A DNA stretch of 64,000 nucleotides. Source: Alphaproteobacteria bacterium. Its GTDB lineage: Bacteria; Pseudomonadota; Alphaproteobacteria; Micropepsales; Micropepsaceae. This document shows, in pieces, positions 1 to 12,349 of this stretch (position 1 is the first letter of the stretch; the number at the start of each line of letters is the position of its first letter). The notes beneath the pieces are model-generated. The model was not told the origin of the DNA and did no database searches. It saw only the letters and a program-made list of their open reading frames with translations. A program made the translations under genes and the position numbers. The stretch covers positions 1 through 64,000 of the forward strand of contig WGNU01000006.1 in the NCBI GenBank assembly GCA_016124385.1. The letters run 5' to 3'.

Positions 1-181
1 GACGGACGTGACGGGGATCGTGACGCTTCCTGAGGGCACGGAGATGGTGATGCCGGGGGACAACGTGACAGTGGACGTCAAGCTGATCGTTCCGATCGCG
101 ATGGAAGAGAAGCTGCGTTTCGCGATCCGCGAGGGCGGACGCACCGTCGGCGCCGGCGTCGTCGCTAAGGTGATCAAGTAG
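1..181 (+). CDS. tuf: Elongation factor Tu, C-terminal fragment (5' truncated by window)
   Basis: Frame 2 reads [59 protein letters not shown], the EF-Tu C-terminus; directly upstream of rpsJ. Confidence 0.96.
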   Translation, partial: TDVTGIVTLPEGTEMVMPGDNVTVDVKLIVPIAMEEKLRFAIREGGRTVGAGVVAKVIK

Positions 182-221
182 ACAAGCGCAGGCGCGTCGG
201 CTTTCCGGCGATCAGGGAATA

Positions 222-536
222 ATGACAATGCAACCGCAAAATATCCGGATCCGGCTGAAGGCCTATGATCACCGCATTCTCGACGCGTCGACGCGCGAGA
301 TCGTCAACACGGCGAAGCGGACGGGCGCCAAGGTGCGCGGGCCGATCCCGCTGCCCAATCACATCGAAAAGTTCACGGTCAACCGGTCGGTGCATGTCGA
401 CAAGAAGAGCCGTGAACAGTTCGAGATCCGGACACACAAGCGGTTGCTCGACATCGTCGATTGGAACCCCCAGACGGTCGACGCGCTGATGAAGCTCGAC
501 CTCGCGGCGGGCGTCGACGTCGAGATTAAGCTCTAG
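222..536 (+). CDS. rpsJ: 30S ribosomal protein S10
   Basis: [14 protein letters not shown]...[35 protein letters not shown]; first gene of S10 operon. Confidence 0.98.
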   Translation: MTMQPQNIRIRLKAYDHRILDASTREIVNTAKRTGAKVRGPIPLPNHIEKFTVNRSVHVDKKSREQFEIRTHKRLLDIVDWNPQTVDALMKLDLAAGVDVEIKL

Positions 537-560
537 GGCTCGGGAGCGCGGGATCTAGCA

Positions 561-1271
561 ATGAGAACGGGATTGATCACCCAGAAGCTGGGAATGACCC
601 GGATTTTCTCCGACGACGGACGGCACATCCCTGTGACCGTTCTGAAGGTAGAGGGAGTTCAGGTCGTCGCACAGCGCACGGTGGAGAAAGATGGCTACAC
701 AGCCGTTCAGCTCGGTGCGGGCTTCCAAAAGCCGCAGCGGATGACGCAGGCTATGCGCGGCCATTTCGCGAAGTCGCAAGTGGAGCCTAAGCGCAAGCTG
801 GCGGAGTTTCGGGTGAGCCCGGAAAATCTGCTCCAGGTGGGCGATGAGATCACGGCGGACCATTTCATTCCCGGGCAGCTTGTCGACGTGTCGGGCCTGT
901 CGATCGGCAAAGGGTTCGCCGGTGCGATGAAGCGGCATAATTTCCGCGGCCTGGAGGCGAGCCACGGCGTTTCGATCAGCCATCGCAGCCACGGTTCGAC
1001 AGGCGGCCGGCAGGATCCAGGCAAGACGTTCAAGAACAAGAAGATGGCCGGCCATCTCGGTCAGGAGATCGTCACGACGCAGAATGTCGCGGTCGTGCGG
1101 ACCGATGTCGAGCGGGGCCTCATTCTCGTTCGCGGTTCGGTGCCTGGCGCCAAGGGAAGCTGGGTGATGGTGCGCGACGCGGTCAAGCGGACGCGCCCGA
1201 AGGAGGCGCCGATGCCGGGTGCCGTTCGCCGCCGCGAGGGTGGCGCGCAAGAGGAGGCGCCGGCGTCATGA
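561..1271 (+). CDS. rplC: 50S ribosomal protein L3
   Basis: [16 protein letters not shown]...; S10 operon position. Confidence 0.98.
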   Translation: MRTGLITQKLGMTRIFSDDGRHIPVTVLKVEGVQVVAQRTVEKDGYTAVQLGAGFQKPQRMTQAMRGHFAKSQVEPKRKLAEFRVSPENLLQVGDEITADHFIPGQLVDVSGLSIGKGFAGAMKRHNFRGLEASHGVSISHRSHGSTGGRQDPGKTFKNKKMAGHLGQEIVTTQNVAVVRTDVERGLILVRGSVPGAKGSWVMVRDAVKRTRPKEAPMPGAVRRREGGAQEEAPAS

Positions 1272-1888
1272 AGAGCAAGGTAATCACGCTTGACGGTGCC
1301 GAGGCCGGCGAGATCGATCTCGACGAGGCGATCTTTGGGCTTGAGCCGCGTACGGACATTCTCCACCGCGTCGTGACGTGGCAGCTCGCGAAACGGCGGG
1401 CTGGCACACGGCGTACGAAGACGCGCGGTGAAATCGATCGCACTAAGAAGCGGCTCTATCGGCAAAAGGGAACGGGCAACGCGCGGCACGGTCCGGCCTC
1501 GGCGCCGCAGTTCCGGGGCGGCGGTCGTGCGATGGGTCCGGTCGTGCATAGCCATGAGATCGACCTGCCCAAGAAGGTGCGGGCACTCGGCCTCAAGCAT
1601 GCGCTGTCTTCCAAGGCGAAGGAGCAAAAGCTGGTCATCGTCGATTCCGTCGATTTGTCGGTGGCGAAGACGAAGCTGGTTGCGAAGGCGATGAAGGATC
1701 GGGGCTGGTCGTCCGCGCTCATCATCGATGGTGCGGAAGTGAACGAGAATTTCGCGCGCGCGAGCCGCAATCTATGGCAGCTGCACGTGCTGCCGATTGC
1801 GGGTCTCAACGTCTACGACATTCTCAAACGCGACACGCTCGTGCTGACACGGGCGGGCGTTGCGGCGATCGCGGAGCGCCTGGCATGA
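1268..1888 (+). CDS. rplD: 50S ribosomal protein L4
   Basis: [34 protein letters not shown] motif; operon order; 4-bp overlap with rplC. Confidence 0.98.
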   Translation: MKSKVITLDGAEAGEIDLDEAIFGLEPRTDILHRVVTWQLAKRRAGTRRTKTRGEIDRTKKRLYRQKGTGNARHGPASAPQFRGGGRAMGPVVHSHEIDLPKKVRALGLKHALSSKAKEQKLVIVDSVDLSVAKTKLVAKAMKDRGWSSALIIDGAEVNENFARASRNLWQLHVLPIAGLNVYDILKRDTLVLTRAGVAAIAERLA

Positions 1889-2178
1889 GCCCCGACACGC
1901 ATTACGACGTGATCCTGTCGCCGGTCGTGACGGAAAAGTCGACGGCGGCCTCAGAGCACTCGCAGGTCGTCTTCAAGGTCGCGTTAGAGGCCACCAAACC
2001 GCAGATCAAGGCGGCGGTCGAAGCGTTGTTCAAGGTGAAGGTGACGGCCGTCAATACGATCGTTCAGAAGGGTAAGCGCAAGCAGTTCCGCGGCGCTCCC
2101 TTCAAGAAGAGCGATTTCAAGAAGGCCATCGTAACGCTTGCCGAAGGGCAGACGATCGATGTGACGACGGGGCTCTGA
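1885..2178 (+). CDS. rplW: 50S ribosomal protein L23
   Basis: [20 protein letters not shown]...; ATG at 1885 overlaps the rplD stop; ORF track over-extends upstream. Confidence 0.96.
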   Translation: MSPDTHYDVILSPVVTEKSTAASEHSQVVFKVALEATKPQIKAAVEALFKVKVTAVNTIVQKGKRKQFRGAPFKKSDFKKAIVTLAEGQTIDVTTGL

Positions 2179-2182
2179 GGCG

Positions 2183-3022
2183 ATGGCACTCAAGAACTAC
2201 AATCCGATTACCCCGGGCATGCGCGGTCTCGTGCTGATCGACCGCAGCGCGCTCTACAAGGGCAAGCCCGAGAAGAAGCTGACTGTCGGCAAGTCGGAAA
2301 AGGCGGGCCGCAACAATACTGGCCGCGTGACGCTGCGCTGGCGCGGCGGTGGGCACAAGCAGTCCTATCGCCTCGTCGATTTCAAGCGGCGCAAGTTCGA
2401 CATGCCCGCGAGCGTCGAGCGCATCGAGTATGATCCGAACCGCTCGGCCTTCATCGCGCTCATCAAGTACAGCGATGACGTGGTCTCTTACATTCTCGCG
2501 CCGCAGCGCCTGCAAGTGGGCGACACAGTGGTCGCCGGCGAACGCGTCGACGTGAAGCCAGGAAACGCGATGCCGCTGGGTTCGATGCCGGTCGGCACGA
2601 TCGTTCATAACGTGGAATTTAAGCCAGGGGCCGGCGGGAAGATCGCGCGGGCGGCGGGAACCTACGCGCAGCTCGTCGGCCGCGACCAAGGCTATGCGAC
2701 ATTGAAGCTGTCATCCGGCGAGACGCGGCGCGTGCACCTGACCTGCATGGCGACGGTCGGCGCGGTATCCAATCCGGATCATTTCAACGAAGTGATCGGC
2801 AAGGCGGGGCGCAACGTCTGGAAGGGGCGCCGCCCCTCCGTTCGCGGTACGGCGATGAATCCGGTTGATCACCCGCATGGCGGCGGTGAAGGCCGCACCA
2901 AGGGCGGCCGCAATCCGGTGACGCCGTGGGGCAAAGGCACGAAGGGTGTGCGGACCCGCAAGAACAAGCGCACGGATAAGTTCATTGTCCGCAGCCGGCA
3001 CCTGAAGAAGGCGAAGGGCTAG
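2183..3022 (+). CDS. rplB: 50S ribosomal protein L2
   Basis: [22 protein letters not shown]...[34 protein letters not shown]. Confidence 0.98.
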   Translation: MALKNYNPITPGMRGLVLIDRSALYKGKPEKKLTVGKSEKAGRNNTGRVTLRWRGGGHKQSYRLVDFKRRKFDMPASVERIEYDPNRSAFIALIKYSDDVVSYILAPQRLQVGDTVVAGERVDVKPGNAMPLGSMPVGTIVHNVEFKPGAGGKIARAAGTYAQLVGRDQGYATLKLSSGETRRVHLTCMATVGAVSNPDHFNEVIGKAGRNVWKGRRPSVRGTAMNPVDHPHGGGEGRTKGGRNPVTPWGKGTKGVRTRKNKRTDKFIVRSRHLKKAKG

Positions 3023-3033
3023 GGAAGAGCGAA

Positions 3034-3312
3034 ATGTCACGATCCGTTTGGAAAGGCCCGTTCGTCGACGGCTATCTGCTGAAGAAGGCGGAAGCCGCAC
3101 GTGGTTCCGGCCGCAAGGACGTCATCAAGATCTGGAGCCGTCGTTCGACGATCCTGCCGCAATTCGTCGGTCTCACATTCGGCGTCTACAACGGCAAGAA
3201 GCACATTCCGGTCCTCGTGACGGAGGACATGGTGGGTCACAAATTCGGCGAATTCTCGCCGACGCGCACCTTCTACGGCCACACGGCCGACAAGAAGGCG
3301 AAGAAGGGTTAG
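3034..3312 (+). CDS. rpsS: 30S ribosomal protein S19
   Basis: [20 protein letters not shown]... Confidence 0.98.
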   Translation: MSRSVWKGPFVDGYLLKKAEAARGSGRKDVIKIWSRRSTILPQFVGLTFGVYNGKKHIPVLVTEDMVGHKFGEFSPTRTFYGHTADKKAKKG

Positions 3313-3325
3313 GCGAGGAAGAGCG

Positions 3326-3712
3326 ATGAGCAAACCGTCACGCCCGCGCGAGAAGAGTTTGGCCGATACGGAGGCGCGCGCCATCGGGCGCATGCTGCGC
3401 GTGTCGCCGCGCAAGCTCAATCTCGTGGCCGAGACCATTCGCGGCAAGAAGGTGCAGTCGGCGCTGGCCGAGCTGACGTTCTCGAAGAAGCGGATCGCGC
3501 AGTCGGTGAAGAAGATCCTGCAATCGGCGATCGCGAATGCTGAGAACAACCACGACCTTGATGTCGATGCGCTGATCGTCAAGGAAGCCTATGTTGGTAA
3601 GAACATCACGCTGAAGCGTTTTCACGCGCGCGGCCGTGGTCGCGGCGCACGCATCTTGAAGCCGTTCGCCGAGATTACGATCGTCGTGCGGCAGGCTGAG
3701 GAGGCCGCGTAA
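3326..3712 (+). CDS. rplV: 50S ribosomal protein L22
   Basis: [19 protein letters not shown]...[22 protein letters not shown]. Confidence 0.97.
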   Translation: MSKPSRPREKSLADTEARAIGRMLRVSPRKLNLVAETIRGKKVQSALAELTFSKKRIAQSVKKILQSAIANAENNHDLDVDALIVKEAYVGKNITLKRFHARGRGRGARILKPFAEITIVVRQAEEAA

Positions 3713-4410
3713 TGGGGCAGAAGGTCAACCCGGTAGGATTTCGTCTCGGCATCAACCGGACGTGGGATTCGCGCTGGTTCGCCTCGCGCGGGGAATACGC
3801 AAAGCTGCTCCATGAAGACATGGCGATGCGCAAGCTCCTGCATGAGCGGCTGAAGCAGGCGGGAGTCGCGCGGATCGTCATCGAGCGGCCGCACAAGAAG
3901 TGCCGCGTGACGATCTATTCCGCTCGGCCGGGTGTCGTCATTGGGCGCAAGGGTGCAGACATCGAGAAGATGCGGTCCGAGCTCGCGCGGATGACGGACA
4001 GCGAGGTCATTCTCAACATCGTTGAAATCCGCAAGCCCGAGGTCGATGCGCGGCTGGTGGCGGAATCGATCGCGCAGCAGCTTGAGCGCCGCGTCTCGTT
4101 CAGGCGCGCGATGAAGCGCGCGGTGCAATCGGCGATGCGCCTTGGCGCGAAGGGCATCCGGATCAATTGCGGCGGGCGTCTGGGCGGTGCGGAAATCGCG
4201 CGGGTCGAGTGGTACCGCGAGGGGCGGGTGCCTCTTCACACGCTGCGTGCCGATATCGATTTCGGCCGTGCAACAGCGCACACGGCCATGGGCACGTGCG
4301 GCGTGAAGGTTTGGATATACAAAGGCGACGTGATGGAGCACGACCCGATGGCGCAGGATAAGCGCCTCAATGAGGGTCAGGACGCGCCGCGCGCGCGGCC
4401 GGCGGCTTAG
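3712..4410 (+). CDS. rpsC: 30S ribosomal protein S3
   Basis: [24 protein letters not shown]...[10 protein letters not shown]. Confidence 0.98.
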   Translation: MGQKVNPVGFRLGINRTWDSRWFASRGEYAKLLHEDMAMRKLLHERLKQAGVARIVIERPHKKCRVTIYSARPGVVIGRKGADIEKMRSELARMTDSEVILNIVEIRKPEVDARLVAESIAQQLERRVSFRRAMKRAVQSAMRLGAKGIRINCGGRLGGAEIARVEWYREGRVPLHTLRADIDFGRATAHTAMGTCGVKVWIYKGDVMEHDPMAQDKRLNEGQDAPRARPAA

Positions 4411-4424
4411 AGGTCTAGCGAGCG

Positions 4425-4838
4425 ATGCTGCAACCGAAGAAGACAAAGTTTCGCAAGGCGTTCAAGGGCCGCATTCACGGTAAGGCCAAGGGCGGCACCA
4501 TGCTCAATTTCGGCGAGTATGGGCTGAAGGCGATTGAACCTGAGCGGATTACGGCGCGGCAGATCGAAGCCGCGCGGCGCGCGATCGTGCGCCATATGAA
4601 ACGAGCCGGGCGGATCTGGATCCGGGTGTTCCCGGATGTGCCGGTGTCCAAGAAGCCTGCCGAAGTCCGCATGGGTTCGGGCAAGGGTGCGCCTGAGTTC
4701 TGGGCCGCCCGCGTGAAGCCAGGGCGGATCATCTTTGAGATCGACGGTGTCGATGCCGCGACGGCGAAAGAGGCGATGCGGCTCGGTGCTCGCAAGCTTC
4801 CGATCGCGTGCCGCTTCATCGCGCGCGTCGGGCACTGA
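4425..4838 (+). CDS. rplP: 50S ribosomal protein L16
   Basis: [24 protein letters not shown]... Confidence 0.98.
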   Translation: MLQPKKTKFRKAFKGRIHGKAKGGTMLNFGEYGLKAIEPERITARQIEAARRAIVRHMKRAGRIWIRVFPDVPVSKKPAEVRMGSGKGAPEFWAARVKPGRIIFEIDGVDAATAKEAMRLGARKLPIACRFIARVGH

Positions 4839-4848
4839 GGACTAGGCC

Positions 4849-5073
4849 ATGGCCAAGACAGAGAAGCGATCGATTACCGATCTCCGCGCGCTGACCGAAG
4901 ACCAGCTTAGCGACGAGATCGGCAAGCTGAAGAAAGAGCAGTTCAATCTGCGCTTTCAGCGCGCGACGGGGCAGCTGGAGAACACCGCGCGCGTGCGTGT
5001 CGTGCGGCGCGAGATCGCGCGGCTGAAGACGGTCATGAGCCAGAAATTGAAATCCGCGCAGGGCGCGGCCTAA
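4849..5073 (+). CDS. rpmC: 50S ribosomal protein L29
   Basis: [50 protein letters not shown]. Confidence 0.97.
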   Translation: MAKTEKRSITDLRALTEDQLSDEIGKLKKEQFNLRFQRATGQLENTARVRVVRREIARLKTVMSQKLKSAQGAA

Positions 5074-5096
5074 ACGAGCAAGGACGAACGAGAAAG

Positions 5097-5327
5097 ATGC
5101 CGAAGCGGATTCTCCAGGGCGTCGTCGTGAGCGACAAGAACGAAAAGACGGTCGTCGTGTCCGTCGAGCGGCGGTTCGTGCATCCGCTGCTCGGCAAGAT
5201 CGTGCGGCGGTCGAAGAAGTATCACGCGCATGACGATGCCGGAAAATTCAAGGTCGGCGACACGGTGCGCATTCAGGAATGCCGCCCGATGTCGAAGTTG
5301 AAGCGCTGGGAGGTCGTCGCGGAGTAA
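5097..5327 (+). CDS. rpsQ: 30S ribosomal protein S17
   Basis: [34 protein letters not shown]... Confidence 0.97.
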   Translation: MPKRILQGVVVSDKNEKTVVVSVERRFVHPLLGKIVRRSKKYHAHDDAGKFKVGDTVRIQECRPMSKLKRWEVVAE

Positions 5328-5372
5328 GGCGTCTTCGCCTTGGTTCCGCGTATGCAGGAAAGTGTTTGAGAG

Positions 5373-5741
5373 ATGATCCAGCAGACAACCAACCTCGACG
5401 TTGCCGACAATTCGGGCGCGCGACGCGTGATGTGTATCAAGGTGCTTGGCGGCGCGAAGCGGAAATACGCCTCGATCGGCGACATCATTGTCGTTTCAAT
5501 CAAAGAAGCTATCCCGCGAGGCCGCGTGAAGAAGGGTGATGTGATGAAGGCGGTTGTCGTGCGGACGGCGGCGAGCATTCGCCGGCCGGACGGGTCGATC
5601 ATCCGGTTCGACCGGAATGCGGCCGTTCTCATCAACAACCAAGGCGAGCCGGTGGGAACGCGCATTTTCGGGCCCGTCACGCGCGAATTGCGCGGGAAGA
5701 ACCACATGAAGATCGTCAGCCTCGCGCCGGAGGTGCTCTAG
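5373..5741 (+). CDS. rplN: 50S ribosomal protein L14
   Basis: [27 protein letters not shown]... Confidence 0.98.
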   Translation: MIQQTTNLDVADNSGARRVMCIKVLGGAKRKYASIGDIIVVSIKEAIPRGRVKKGDVMKAVVVRTAASIRRPDGSIIRFDRNAAVLINNQGEPVGTRIFGPVTRELRGKNHMKIVSLAPEVL

Positions 5742-5743
5742 GC

Positions 5744-6061
5744 ATGGCCGCCAAAATTCGCAAAGGCGATCGGGTGATCGTCATTACTGGCCGTGACAAG
5801 GGCAAGACCGGTCAGGTGCTCAAAGTTATGCCGGACGAAGGGCGCGCCATCGTGCAGGGCGTCAATATCGTCAAGCGACACAAGCGCCAGACTCAGCGGG
5901 AGCAAGGAGGGATCGTCTCCAAGGAGGGTCCGATCCACCTGTCCAATATTTCGCTGGTTGATCCGAAATCCAGCGCCGCGACGCGGGTCGGGTTCAAGAT
6001 TCTAGCAGACGGACGCAAGGTCCGCTTCGCGAAGGCTTCCGGAGAGACGATCGATGGCTAA
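5744..6061 (+). CDS. rplX: 50S ribosomal protein L24
   Basis: [25 protein letters not shown]... Confidence 0.97.
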   Translation: MAAKIRKGDRVIVITGRDKGKTGQVLKVMPDEGRAIVQGVNIVKRHKRQTQREQGGIVSKEGPIHLSNISLVDPKSSAATRVGFKILADGRKVRFAKASGETIDG

Positions 6062-6773
6062 GAAGGAAGATCCGAAAGGCGGGAAGGCTAAGGCGCCGCG
6101 CGGCGCTGGAGGTCCCCCTCCGACGAAGAAGGAAGCGAAGATCCAGGCGCGCGGAGGCCAGCAGGAGCTGGTCGCGGCGGGGCCGAGCGATTCCAGCCGT
6201 GCGCGCGAGACGCCGCCCGACGCGAAGACCTATGTCCCGCGGCTGAAGACGCGGTACCTCGATGTCGTTCGTCCGAAAATGGTCGAGAAGTTCGGTTACA
6301 AGAACATCATGCAGGCGCCGAAGCTCGACAAAATCGTCATCAACATTGGTGTCGGCGAAGCGACGGCGGATACAAAGAAGGTTCAGTCGGCCGCTCGCGA
6401 TCTCACCCTTCTCTCAGGCCAGAAGGCGGTCATCACGCGGGCACGCAAATCAATTGCGACCTTCAAGGTGCGCGAGAACATGCCGCTCGGTTGCAAGGTC
6501 ACGCTTCGCAAGGCGCGGATGTACGAGTTCCTTGACCGGCTGGTGACGATTGCGCTGCCGCGCGTCCGGGACTTCCGCGGCATCTCGCCGAAGAGTTTCG
6601 ATGGCCGTGGCAACTACGCGCTGGGCCTGAAGGAACACATCGTCTTTCCCGAAATCGACTACGACCGCGTCGAGCAGGTTTGGGGCATGGACATCATCAT
6701 TTGTACGACGGCGGAAAGCGATGCGGAGGCCAAAGAGCTTCTGAGCGGCTTCCAGATGCCGTTCACGTCGTAA
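6054..6773 (+). CDS. rplE: 50S ribosomal protein L5 with N-terminal extension
   Basis: Core [42 protein letters not shown] is L5; about 60 extra N-terminal residues. Confidence 0.95.
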   Translation: MAKKEDPKGGKAKAPRGAGGPPPTKKEAKIQARGGQQELVAAGPSDSSRARETPPDAKTYVPRLKTRYLDVVRPKMVEKFGYKNIMQAPKLDKIVINIGVGEATADTKKVQSAARDLTLLSGQKAVITRARKSIATFKVRENMPLGCKVTLRKARMYEFLDRLVTIALPRVRDFRGISPKSFDGRGNYALGLKEHIVFPEIDYDRVEQVWGMDIIICTTAESDAEAKELLSGFQMPFTS

Positions 6774-6787
6774 GAGGACACGCGAAC

Positions 6788-7093
6788 ATGGCCAAGACCT
6801 CGGCAGTGGAACGCAACAAGCGGCGCGAGCGGCTGGTGAAGAAGTATGGGCCGAAGCGCGAGGCGCTGAAGGCGATCGCCGACGATCTGTCGCGGCCGGC
6901 GGAGGAACGGTTCGCCGCGCGCCTCAAGCTTGCCAAGCTCCCACGCAACTCATCGAAGGTGCGTCTGCGCAATCGGTGCGAGCTCACCGGTCGTCCGCGC
7001 GCCTTTTATCGCAAGCTCAAACTCTCGCGGATCATGCTTCGCGATCTGTCCCTCATGGGTCAGATCCCAGGCATGGTGAAGTCGAGCTGGTAA
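6788..7093 (+). CDS. rpsN: 30S ribosomal protein S14
   Basis: [28 protein letters not shown]...[19 protein letters not shown]; start corrected to ATG 6788. Confidence 0.97.
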   Translation: MAKTSAVERNKRRERLVKKYGPKREALKAIADDLSRPAEERFAARLKLAKLPRNSSKVRLRNRCELTGRPRAFYRKLKLSRIMLRDLSLMGQIPGMVKSSW

Positions 7094-7106
7094 GGTAAGC
7101 CATCCC

Positions 7107-7499
7107 ATGATGACAGATCCGCTGGGCGATATGTTGACCCGCATCCGCAATGCGCAGCTTCGTGGCCTGCAGACCACGACGTGCCCGGCCTCGCGGTTGC
7201 GCGCCAACGTGCTCGAAGTCCTGCAGACCGAAGGCTATATCCGCGGCTACGCGGAGATCGAAAAGGCAGGCAAGCGCGACCTTGAGATCGAGCTCAAATA
7301 TTTCGAAGGCACGCCGGTCATTCGCGAAATCCAGCGCGTCTCGAAGCCGGGTCGCCGGGTCTATACGGGCGCGAAAGATCTGAAGCCCGTTCGGAATGGG
7401 CTTGGCATTTCGATCGTGTCGACGCCGAAGGGCGTCATGTCCGATGCCGCCGCGCGCGATGCGAATGTGGGCGGCGAAGTGCTGTGCCAGGTGTTCTAA
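7107..7499 (+). CDS. rpsH: 30S ribosomal protein S8
   Basis: [19 protein letters not shown]...[33 protein letters not shown]. Confidence 0.97.
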   Translation: MMTDPLGDMLTRIRNAQLRGLQTTTCPASRLRANVLEVLQTEGYIRGYAEIEKAGKRDLEIELKYFEGTPVIREIQRVSKPGRRVYTGAKDLKPVRNGLGISIVSTPKGVMSDAAARDANVGGEVLCQVF

Positions 7500-7541
7500 G
7501 AAGGGAGGGCGGCCTCCGGGCTGCCTTCAAGGGATAAGACG

Positions 7542-8084
7542 ATGTCTCGGATTGGCAAGAAGCCGGTTGCACTGCCCAAGGGCGTCAGTGCCACGATCGC
7601 CGGCCAGGATGTGAAAGTGAAAGGGCCGAAGGGCGAATTGTCCTTTCGGCTCGTGGAAGACCTCATTGCCAAGATGGACAAAGACGAGGTGCAGGTCGAA
7701 ATCCGCGAGGGTGTCGATGATATGCTGCGCGCTCGCGCGATGTGGGGCATGAGCCGTACGCAGATCAACAACATGGTGGTCGGCGTGAGCCAGGGTTTCT
7801 CGCAGGCGCTCGAGATCAACGGCGTCGGCTACAAGGCGGCGGTCCAGGGCAAGACGCTGAACCTTCAGCTCGGATATAGCCACGACATCAATTTCCCGAT
7901 CCCGAGTGGCATCGAGATCAAGTGCGAGAGGCCGACCGCGATCCTGGTCTCGGGGATCAACAAGCAGCAGGTCGGGCAAATCTCGGCGCAGATCCGCATG
8001 TTCCGGCAACCGGAACCCTATGGCGGCAAGGGCATTAAATATGCGGAGGAGACGATCCGCCGCAAAGAAGGCAAGAAGAAGTAG
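7542..8084 (+). CDS. rplF: 50S ribosomal protein L6
   Basis: MSRIGKKPVALPKGVSATI...EPYGGKGIKYAEETIRRKEGKKK. Confidence 0.98.
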   Translation: MSRIGKKPVALPKGVSATIAGQDVKVKGPKGELSFRLVEDLIAKMDKDEVQVEIREGVDDMLRARAMWGMSRTQINNMVVGVSQGFSQALEINGVGYKAAVQGKTLNLQLGYSHDINFPIPSGIEIKCERPTAILVSGINKQQVGQISAQIRMFRQPEPYGGKGIKYAEETIRRKEGKKK

Positions 8085-8096
8085 AGGCGCACGGCG

Positions 8097-8459
8097 ATGG
8101 ACAAGACGAAGATGCTCTTTGAGCGACGGAAGGTCCGCACGCGGTATCGGCTGCGTCTCCGCGCCGGCGGGCGACCGCGCCTGTCGGTCTTCCGGTCGGG
8201 TAAGCATATCTATGCCCAGGTGATCGACGATCAGAAGGGCGAGACCGTGGTGGCTGCTTCGTCGCTGGAAAAGGCCTCCCGCGAAACATTGTCAAAGGGC
8301 AGCGATGTCGCGGCGGCCGCCTTCGTTGGAAAGCTGGTCGCCGAACGGGCCGTGACGAAGGGTATCAAGGATGTCGTCTTCGATCGCGGCGCCTACATCT
8401 ATCATGGCCGCGTGAAAGCGCTGGCCGACGCCGCCCGTGAGGGCGGCCTCAATTTCTAA
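8097..8459 (+). CDS. rplR: 50S ribosomal protein L18
   Basis: [32 protein letters not shown]... Confidence 0.97.
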   Translation: MDKTKMLFERRKVRTRYRLRLRAGGRPRLSVFRSGKHIYAQVIDDQKGETVVAASSLEKASRETLSKGSDVAAAAFVGKLVAERAVTKGIKDVVFDRGAYIYHGRVKALADAAREGGLNF

Positions 8460-8470
8460 GGATCTGACGA

Positions 8471-9022
8471 ATGGCGCGTGAAGGTCGGGATCGTGAGCAG
8501 CGGGACGGTGGCGAGTTCACCGACAAGCTCGTGCACATCAACCGCGTGGCGAAGGTCGTCAAGGGCGGCAAGCGGTTCGGGTTTGCCGCGCTGGTCGTGC
8601 TGGGAGACCAAAAAGGCCGGGTCGGTTTTGGTCATGGCAAGGCGCGCGAAGTGCCGGAGGCCATCCGCAAGGCGACGGATCAGGCCAAACGCGGTCTCGT
8701 GCGCGTTCCTCTGCGCGAAGGTCGGACGCTCCATCACGAGGTCGAGGGCCATTGGGGCGCGGGTCGCGTGATCCTGCGGCCGGCACCGGCGGGAACGGGG
8801 ATCATCGCGGGCGGACCGCTGCGCGCGATCTTTGAATCGCTCGGCGTGCAGGATGTCGTCGCGAAGTCGGTTGGTACGTCCAATCCCTACAACATGGTGC
8901 GCGCGACATTCGACGGACTTACGCGATCGACGTCGCCGAAGGCGATCGCGGCTAAGCGGGGCAAGTCTGTCAGCGAGATTCTGTCGCGGCGCCGCGAGTC
9001 CGCGGTCGAATACAGCGAGTAA
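8471..9022 (+). CDS. rpsE: 30S ribosomal protein S5
   Basis: [39 protein letters not shown]... Confidence 0.98.
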   Translation: MAREGRDREQRDGGEFTDKLVHINRVAKVVKGGKRFGFAALVVLGDQKGRVGFGHGKAREVPEAIRKATDQAKRGLVRVPLREGRTLHHEVEGHWGAGRVILRPAPAGTGIIAGGPLRAIFESLGVQDVVAKSVGTSNPYNMVRATFDGLTRSTSPKAIAAKRGKSVSEILSRRRESAVEYSE

Positions 9023-9031
9023 GCGAGCCCG

Positions 9032-9223
9032 ATGACCCAGAAGAAGACACTGACCGTCGTCCAAGTGAAGTCGGCAAACCGGCGTCCTAAGGATCAGGGC
9101 GCGACGTTACGCGGGCTTGGTCTCACGGGGCCGCATAGCCGCAAGACGCTCGAGGACACGCCGTCCGTCCGAGGCATGATCTCGAAGGTTCACCATCTCG
9201 TTCGCGTCGAAGGCGAGAACTGA
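9032..9223 (+). CDS. rpmD: 50S ribosomal protein L30
   Basis: [53 protein letters not shown]. Confidence 0.96.
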   Translation: MTQKKTLTVVQVKSANRRPKDQGATLRGLGLTGPHSRKTLEDTPSVRGMISKVHHLVRVEGEN

Positions 9224-9263
9224 TTGAGGCGGGGAGGCAATGGCCTCCGCCAGGGAGTTGGAC

Positions 9264-9833
9264 ATGCGACTGAACGAATTGCGGGACAACCCAGGCGCGA
9301 GGAAGAAATCCAAGCGCGTCGGTCGTGGGCCGGGCTCTGGCAAAGGCAAGACGTCCGGCCGCGGCGTCAAGGGCGACAAGGCGCGTACCGGTTCGACGGT
9401 GAACGGCTTTGAGGGCGGCCAGATGCCGCTGCACATGCGGCTTCCCAAGCGCGGCTTCAACAACGTGTTCGCCCGTGATTTTGCCGTCGTCAATCTAGGG
9501 CGCATCGAGGAGGCGGTGAAAGCCGGCCGCCTCGACGTCAACCAGCCGCTGACCGAGGAAGTTTTGGTAAAGGCTGGCGTCTCGCGACGCGGCAAGGACG
9601 GGATCCGCCTGTTGGCGAAGGGGACCCTGAGCCTTAAACTGTTTCTGGAGGTGACCGGCGCCTCACAGGCCGCGATCGATGCGGTCGAGAAGCAAGGCGG
9701 ATCGGTCACGGTCATCGGACTCAAGCCGAAACCGGTGAACAAAGGACGTCCCAACGCCACAGGCAAACGCACAGAGCGTCGGGAAAAAGCGGCAGAGAAG
9801 CGCGCACAGCGAGGCGCGGCTGCGGAGGCCTGA
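9264..9833 (+). CDS. rplO: 50S ribosomal protein L15
   Basis: [37 protein letters not shown]; likely start ATG 9264 rather than 9240. Confidence 0.96.
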   Translation: MRLNELRDNPGARKKSKRVGRGPGSGKGKTSGRGVKGDKARTGSTVNGFEGGQMPLHMRLPKRGFNNVFARDFAVVNLGRIEEAVKAGRLDVNQPLTEEVLVKAGVSRRGKDGIRLLAKGTLSLKLFLEVTGASQAAIDAVEKQGGSVTVIGLKPKPVNKGRPNATGKRTERREKAAEKRAQRGAAAEA

Positions 9834-9876
9834 TCCAGGCAATTCGCTGCCGGCCGCCTAGGGGCTCGGAGAGAAC

Positions 9877-11211
9877 ATGGCGTCGGCCGCTGAACAACTA
9901 GCAGCCAATCTAAATTTCAGCGCGTTCGCCAAGGCGACGGAGCTGCAGCAACGCATCTGGTTCACGCTGGGCGCGCTCATCATCTATCGCCTCGGGACTT
10001 ACATCCCGATGCCGGGGATCGACCCGGAAGCACTGGTGCAGATGATGAACCAGACGCGCGGCGGCATCCTAGACATGTTCAACATGTTGGCCGGCGGCGC
10101 CGTGGAGCGAATGGCAATCTTTGCGCTCAACATCATGCCGTATATCTCGGCCTCGATCATCGTTCAGCTGCTGACCACCGTCTCTCCCACGCTCGAGCAG
10201 CTGAAGAAGGAGGGCGAGCAGGGCCGGAAGCAGATTAATCAGTACACGCGCTACGGCACCGTGTTGCTCGCGGCCGTACAGGCCTTTGGAATCGCGATCG
10301 GCCTTGAGAATCAGGGAAGCGTTGTCGTCGAGCCCGGCTTTTTCTTTCGAGTGTCAACCGTCATCACTCTGACGGGCGGCACGATCTTCCTGATGTGGCT
10401 CGGGGAGCAGATCACGGCCCGAGGCATCGGTAACGGCATCTCATTGATCATCTTTGCCGGTATCGTGGCTGGCTTTCCTGCGGCGCTGCTGGGCGCCTTT
10501 GAGATGGCGCGGACCGGCGCGATGTCGGCCTTCGTGCTCGTCGCGCTCATTGCGATGCTATGTGTCGTTGTTGTTGTCATCGTTTTTATGGAGCGTTCGC
10601 AGCGCCGGTTGCTCGTGCAATACCCAAAGCGGCAGGTCGGCAACAAGATGTTTGGTGGCGAGTCCTCGCATCTTCCCCTGAAGATCAACTCTGCAGGCGT
10701 CATCCCGCCGATCTTCGCGTCTTCGCTGCTTCTCATGCCGACGACGATCGCAGGGTTCAACCGCGATGGCGCGCCTCAATGGCTCACTGATGTGACGACG
10801 TTGCTCGGTCACGGGCAGCCGCTTTACATGGCGCTCTATGGACTTCTCATCATATTTTTCTGTTTTTTCTATACGGCGATCATCATCAATCCGGCGGACA
10901 CGGCGGACAATCTGAAGAAGTATGGCGGCTTCATCCCTGGCATTCGACCTGGAAAGCGGACTGCGGAGTACATCGACTATGTGCTGACGCGGCTGACTGT
11001 CCTTGGGTCGATCTACCTCGCGTGTGTCTGCCTCATCCCTGAATTTTTGATCGCGCAGTACGGCATTTCGCTCTTCGCATTGGGCGGAACGTCGCTCCTC
11101 ATCATCGTTTCCGTCACGATGGACACTGTCGCCCAAGTTCAGGGCCATCTTCTCGCGCACCAATATGAGGGGCTAATCAAGAAGGCGCGTCTGCGGGGGC
11201 CTCGGAAATGA
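9877..11211 (+). CDS. secY: Protein translocase subunit SecY
   Basis: Multi-[26 protein letters not shown]...; spc operon position. Confidence 0.98.
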   Translation: MASAAEQLAANLNFSAFAKATELQQRIWFTLGALIIYRLGTYIPMPGIDPEALVQMMNQTRGGILDMFNMLAGGAVERMAIFALNIMPYISASIIVQLLTTVSPTLEQLKKEGEQGRKQINQYTRYGTVLLAAVQAFGIAIGLENQGSVVVEPGFFFRVSTVITLTGGTIFLMWLGEQITARGIGNGISLIIFAGIVAGFPAALLGAFEMARTGAMSAFVLVALIAMLCVVVVVIVFMERSQRRLLVQYPKRQVGNKMFGGESSHLPLKINSAGVIPPIFASSLLLMPTTIAGFNRDGAPQWLTDVTTLLGHGQPLYMALYGLLIIFFCFFYTAIIINPADTADNLKKYGGFIPGIRPGKRTAEYIDYVLTRLTVLGSIYLACVCLIPEFLIAQYGISLFALGGTSLLIIVSVTMDTVAQVQGHLLAHQYEGLIKKARLRGPRK

Positions 11212-11813
11212 ACCTGATCTTGTTAGGCCCCCCTGGCGCCGGGAAGGGTACCCAAGCTAAGCGCCTGGAAGCGCGATTTGGTCTCAAGCAGCTCTCGACC
11301 GGCGACATGCTCCGCGCTGCTGTTGCAGCTGGTTCGCCGGTCGGCCAACGCGCCAAGGAGTACATGGATGCCGGCAAGCTGGTGCCAGACGACGTCGTGA
11401 TCGGCGCCGTTGACGAGCGGATCGAGCAGCCGGACTGCAAGGCCGGTGTTATCTTCGATGGGTTCCCCCGCACGGTCCCGCAAGCGGAGGCATTGGACTC
11501 GATGTTGGGCCGCAAGGGGCGGCGGCTCGATGCCGTCGTCGAGCTCAAGGTCGATTCGAGTGCCCTTGTGGACCGGGTCCGAAAGCGGGCGGAAGAGACG
11601 CGCGCCTCGGGCGGGCAAGTGCGGGCCGATGACACGCCCGAGACCATGGAGACGCGGCTCCGCGTCTACCATGAGCAGACTTCGCCGCTGATCGCCTACT
11701 ACGCGAAGCGGGGCATTCTCAAAGCGGTGGACGGTATGGCCACGATCGACAAGGTCAGCGAAGCCATTGAAGCCGCGCTCCCGCTTCCCAAGCAGGGCAG
11801 AAATCCGGCATGA
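11208..11813 (+). CDS. adk: Adenylate kinase
   Basis: [42 protein letters not shown]. Confidence 0.97.
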   Translation: MNLILLGPPGAGKGTQAKRLEARFGLKQLSTGDMLRAAVAAGSPVGQRAKEYMDAGKLVPDDVVIGAVDERIEQPDCKAGVIFDGFPRTVPQAEALDSMLGRKGRRLDAVVELKVDSSALVDRVRKRAEETRASGGQVRADDTPETMETRLRVYHEQTSPLIAYYAKRGILKAVDGMATIDKVSEAIEAALPLPKQGRNPA

Positions 11814-11819
11814 CGCCAG

Positions 11820-11847
11820 TTGACGCAGTTCGCATCATGCCTATACT
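11820..11847 (+). promoter_or_regulatory. Putative sigma70-type promoter for rpsM-rpsK-rpoA-rplQ
   Basis: TTGACG (11820-11825), 16-bp spacer, TATACT (11842-11847), upstream of rpsM. Confidence 0.6.
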
Positions 11848-11941
11848 CCGCGCCTTCTCGCGGACCAGTAGGCCCCGCGAGCCCGAGGCGTTTGCCTCCA
11901 ACCCAGACGTTTCAACCCTCTGAGCAGCCTGGAGATCGACT

Positions 11942-12310
11942 GTGGCGCGCATCGCTGGCGTGAACATTCCGACGAACAAGCGCGTACACGTTGCGCTGAG
12001 GTACATCCATGGTATCGGGCCGAAACACGCTCACGACATCTGCACGAAGATCGGGATCGAGGAGAGCCGGCGCGTCAACCAGCTTTCGGAATCCGAGGTC
12101 ATCCAGATCCGCGAGACGATCGACCGGGAATATCTGGTGGAAGGCGATCTTCGACGCGAAGTGGCCATGAACATCAAGCGGTTGATGGACCTCGGCAGCT
12201 ATCGCGGTCTGCGGCACCGGAAGAGCCTGCCGGTTCGCGGACAGCGCACGCACACGAATGCCCGCACCCGCAAGGGTCCGGCCAAACCGATCGCCGGCAA
12301 GAAGAAGTAA
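11942..12310 (+). CDS. rpsM: 30S ribosomal protein S13
   Basis: [25 protein letters not shown]...; GTG start. Confidence 0.98.
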   Translation: MARIAGVNIPTNKRVHVALRYIHGIGPKHAHDICTKIGIEESRRVNQLSESEVIQIRETIDREYLVEGDLRREVAMNIKRLMDLGSYRGLRHRKSLPVRGQRTHTNARTRKGPAKPIAGKKK

Positions 12311-12349
12311 TCGCGCCACACGACGCACGCCAACACGAGACGACATTCC

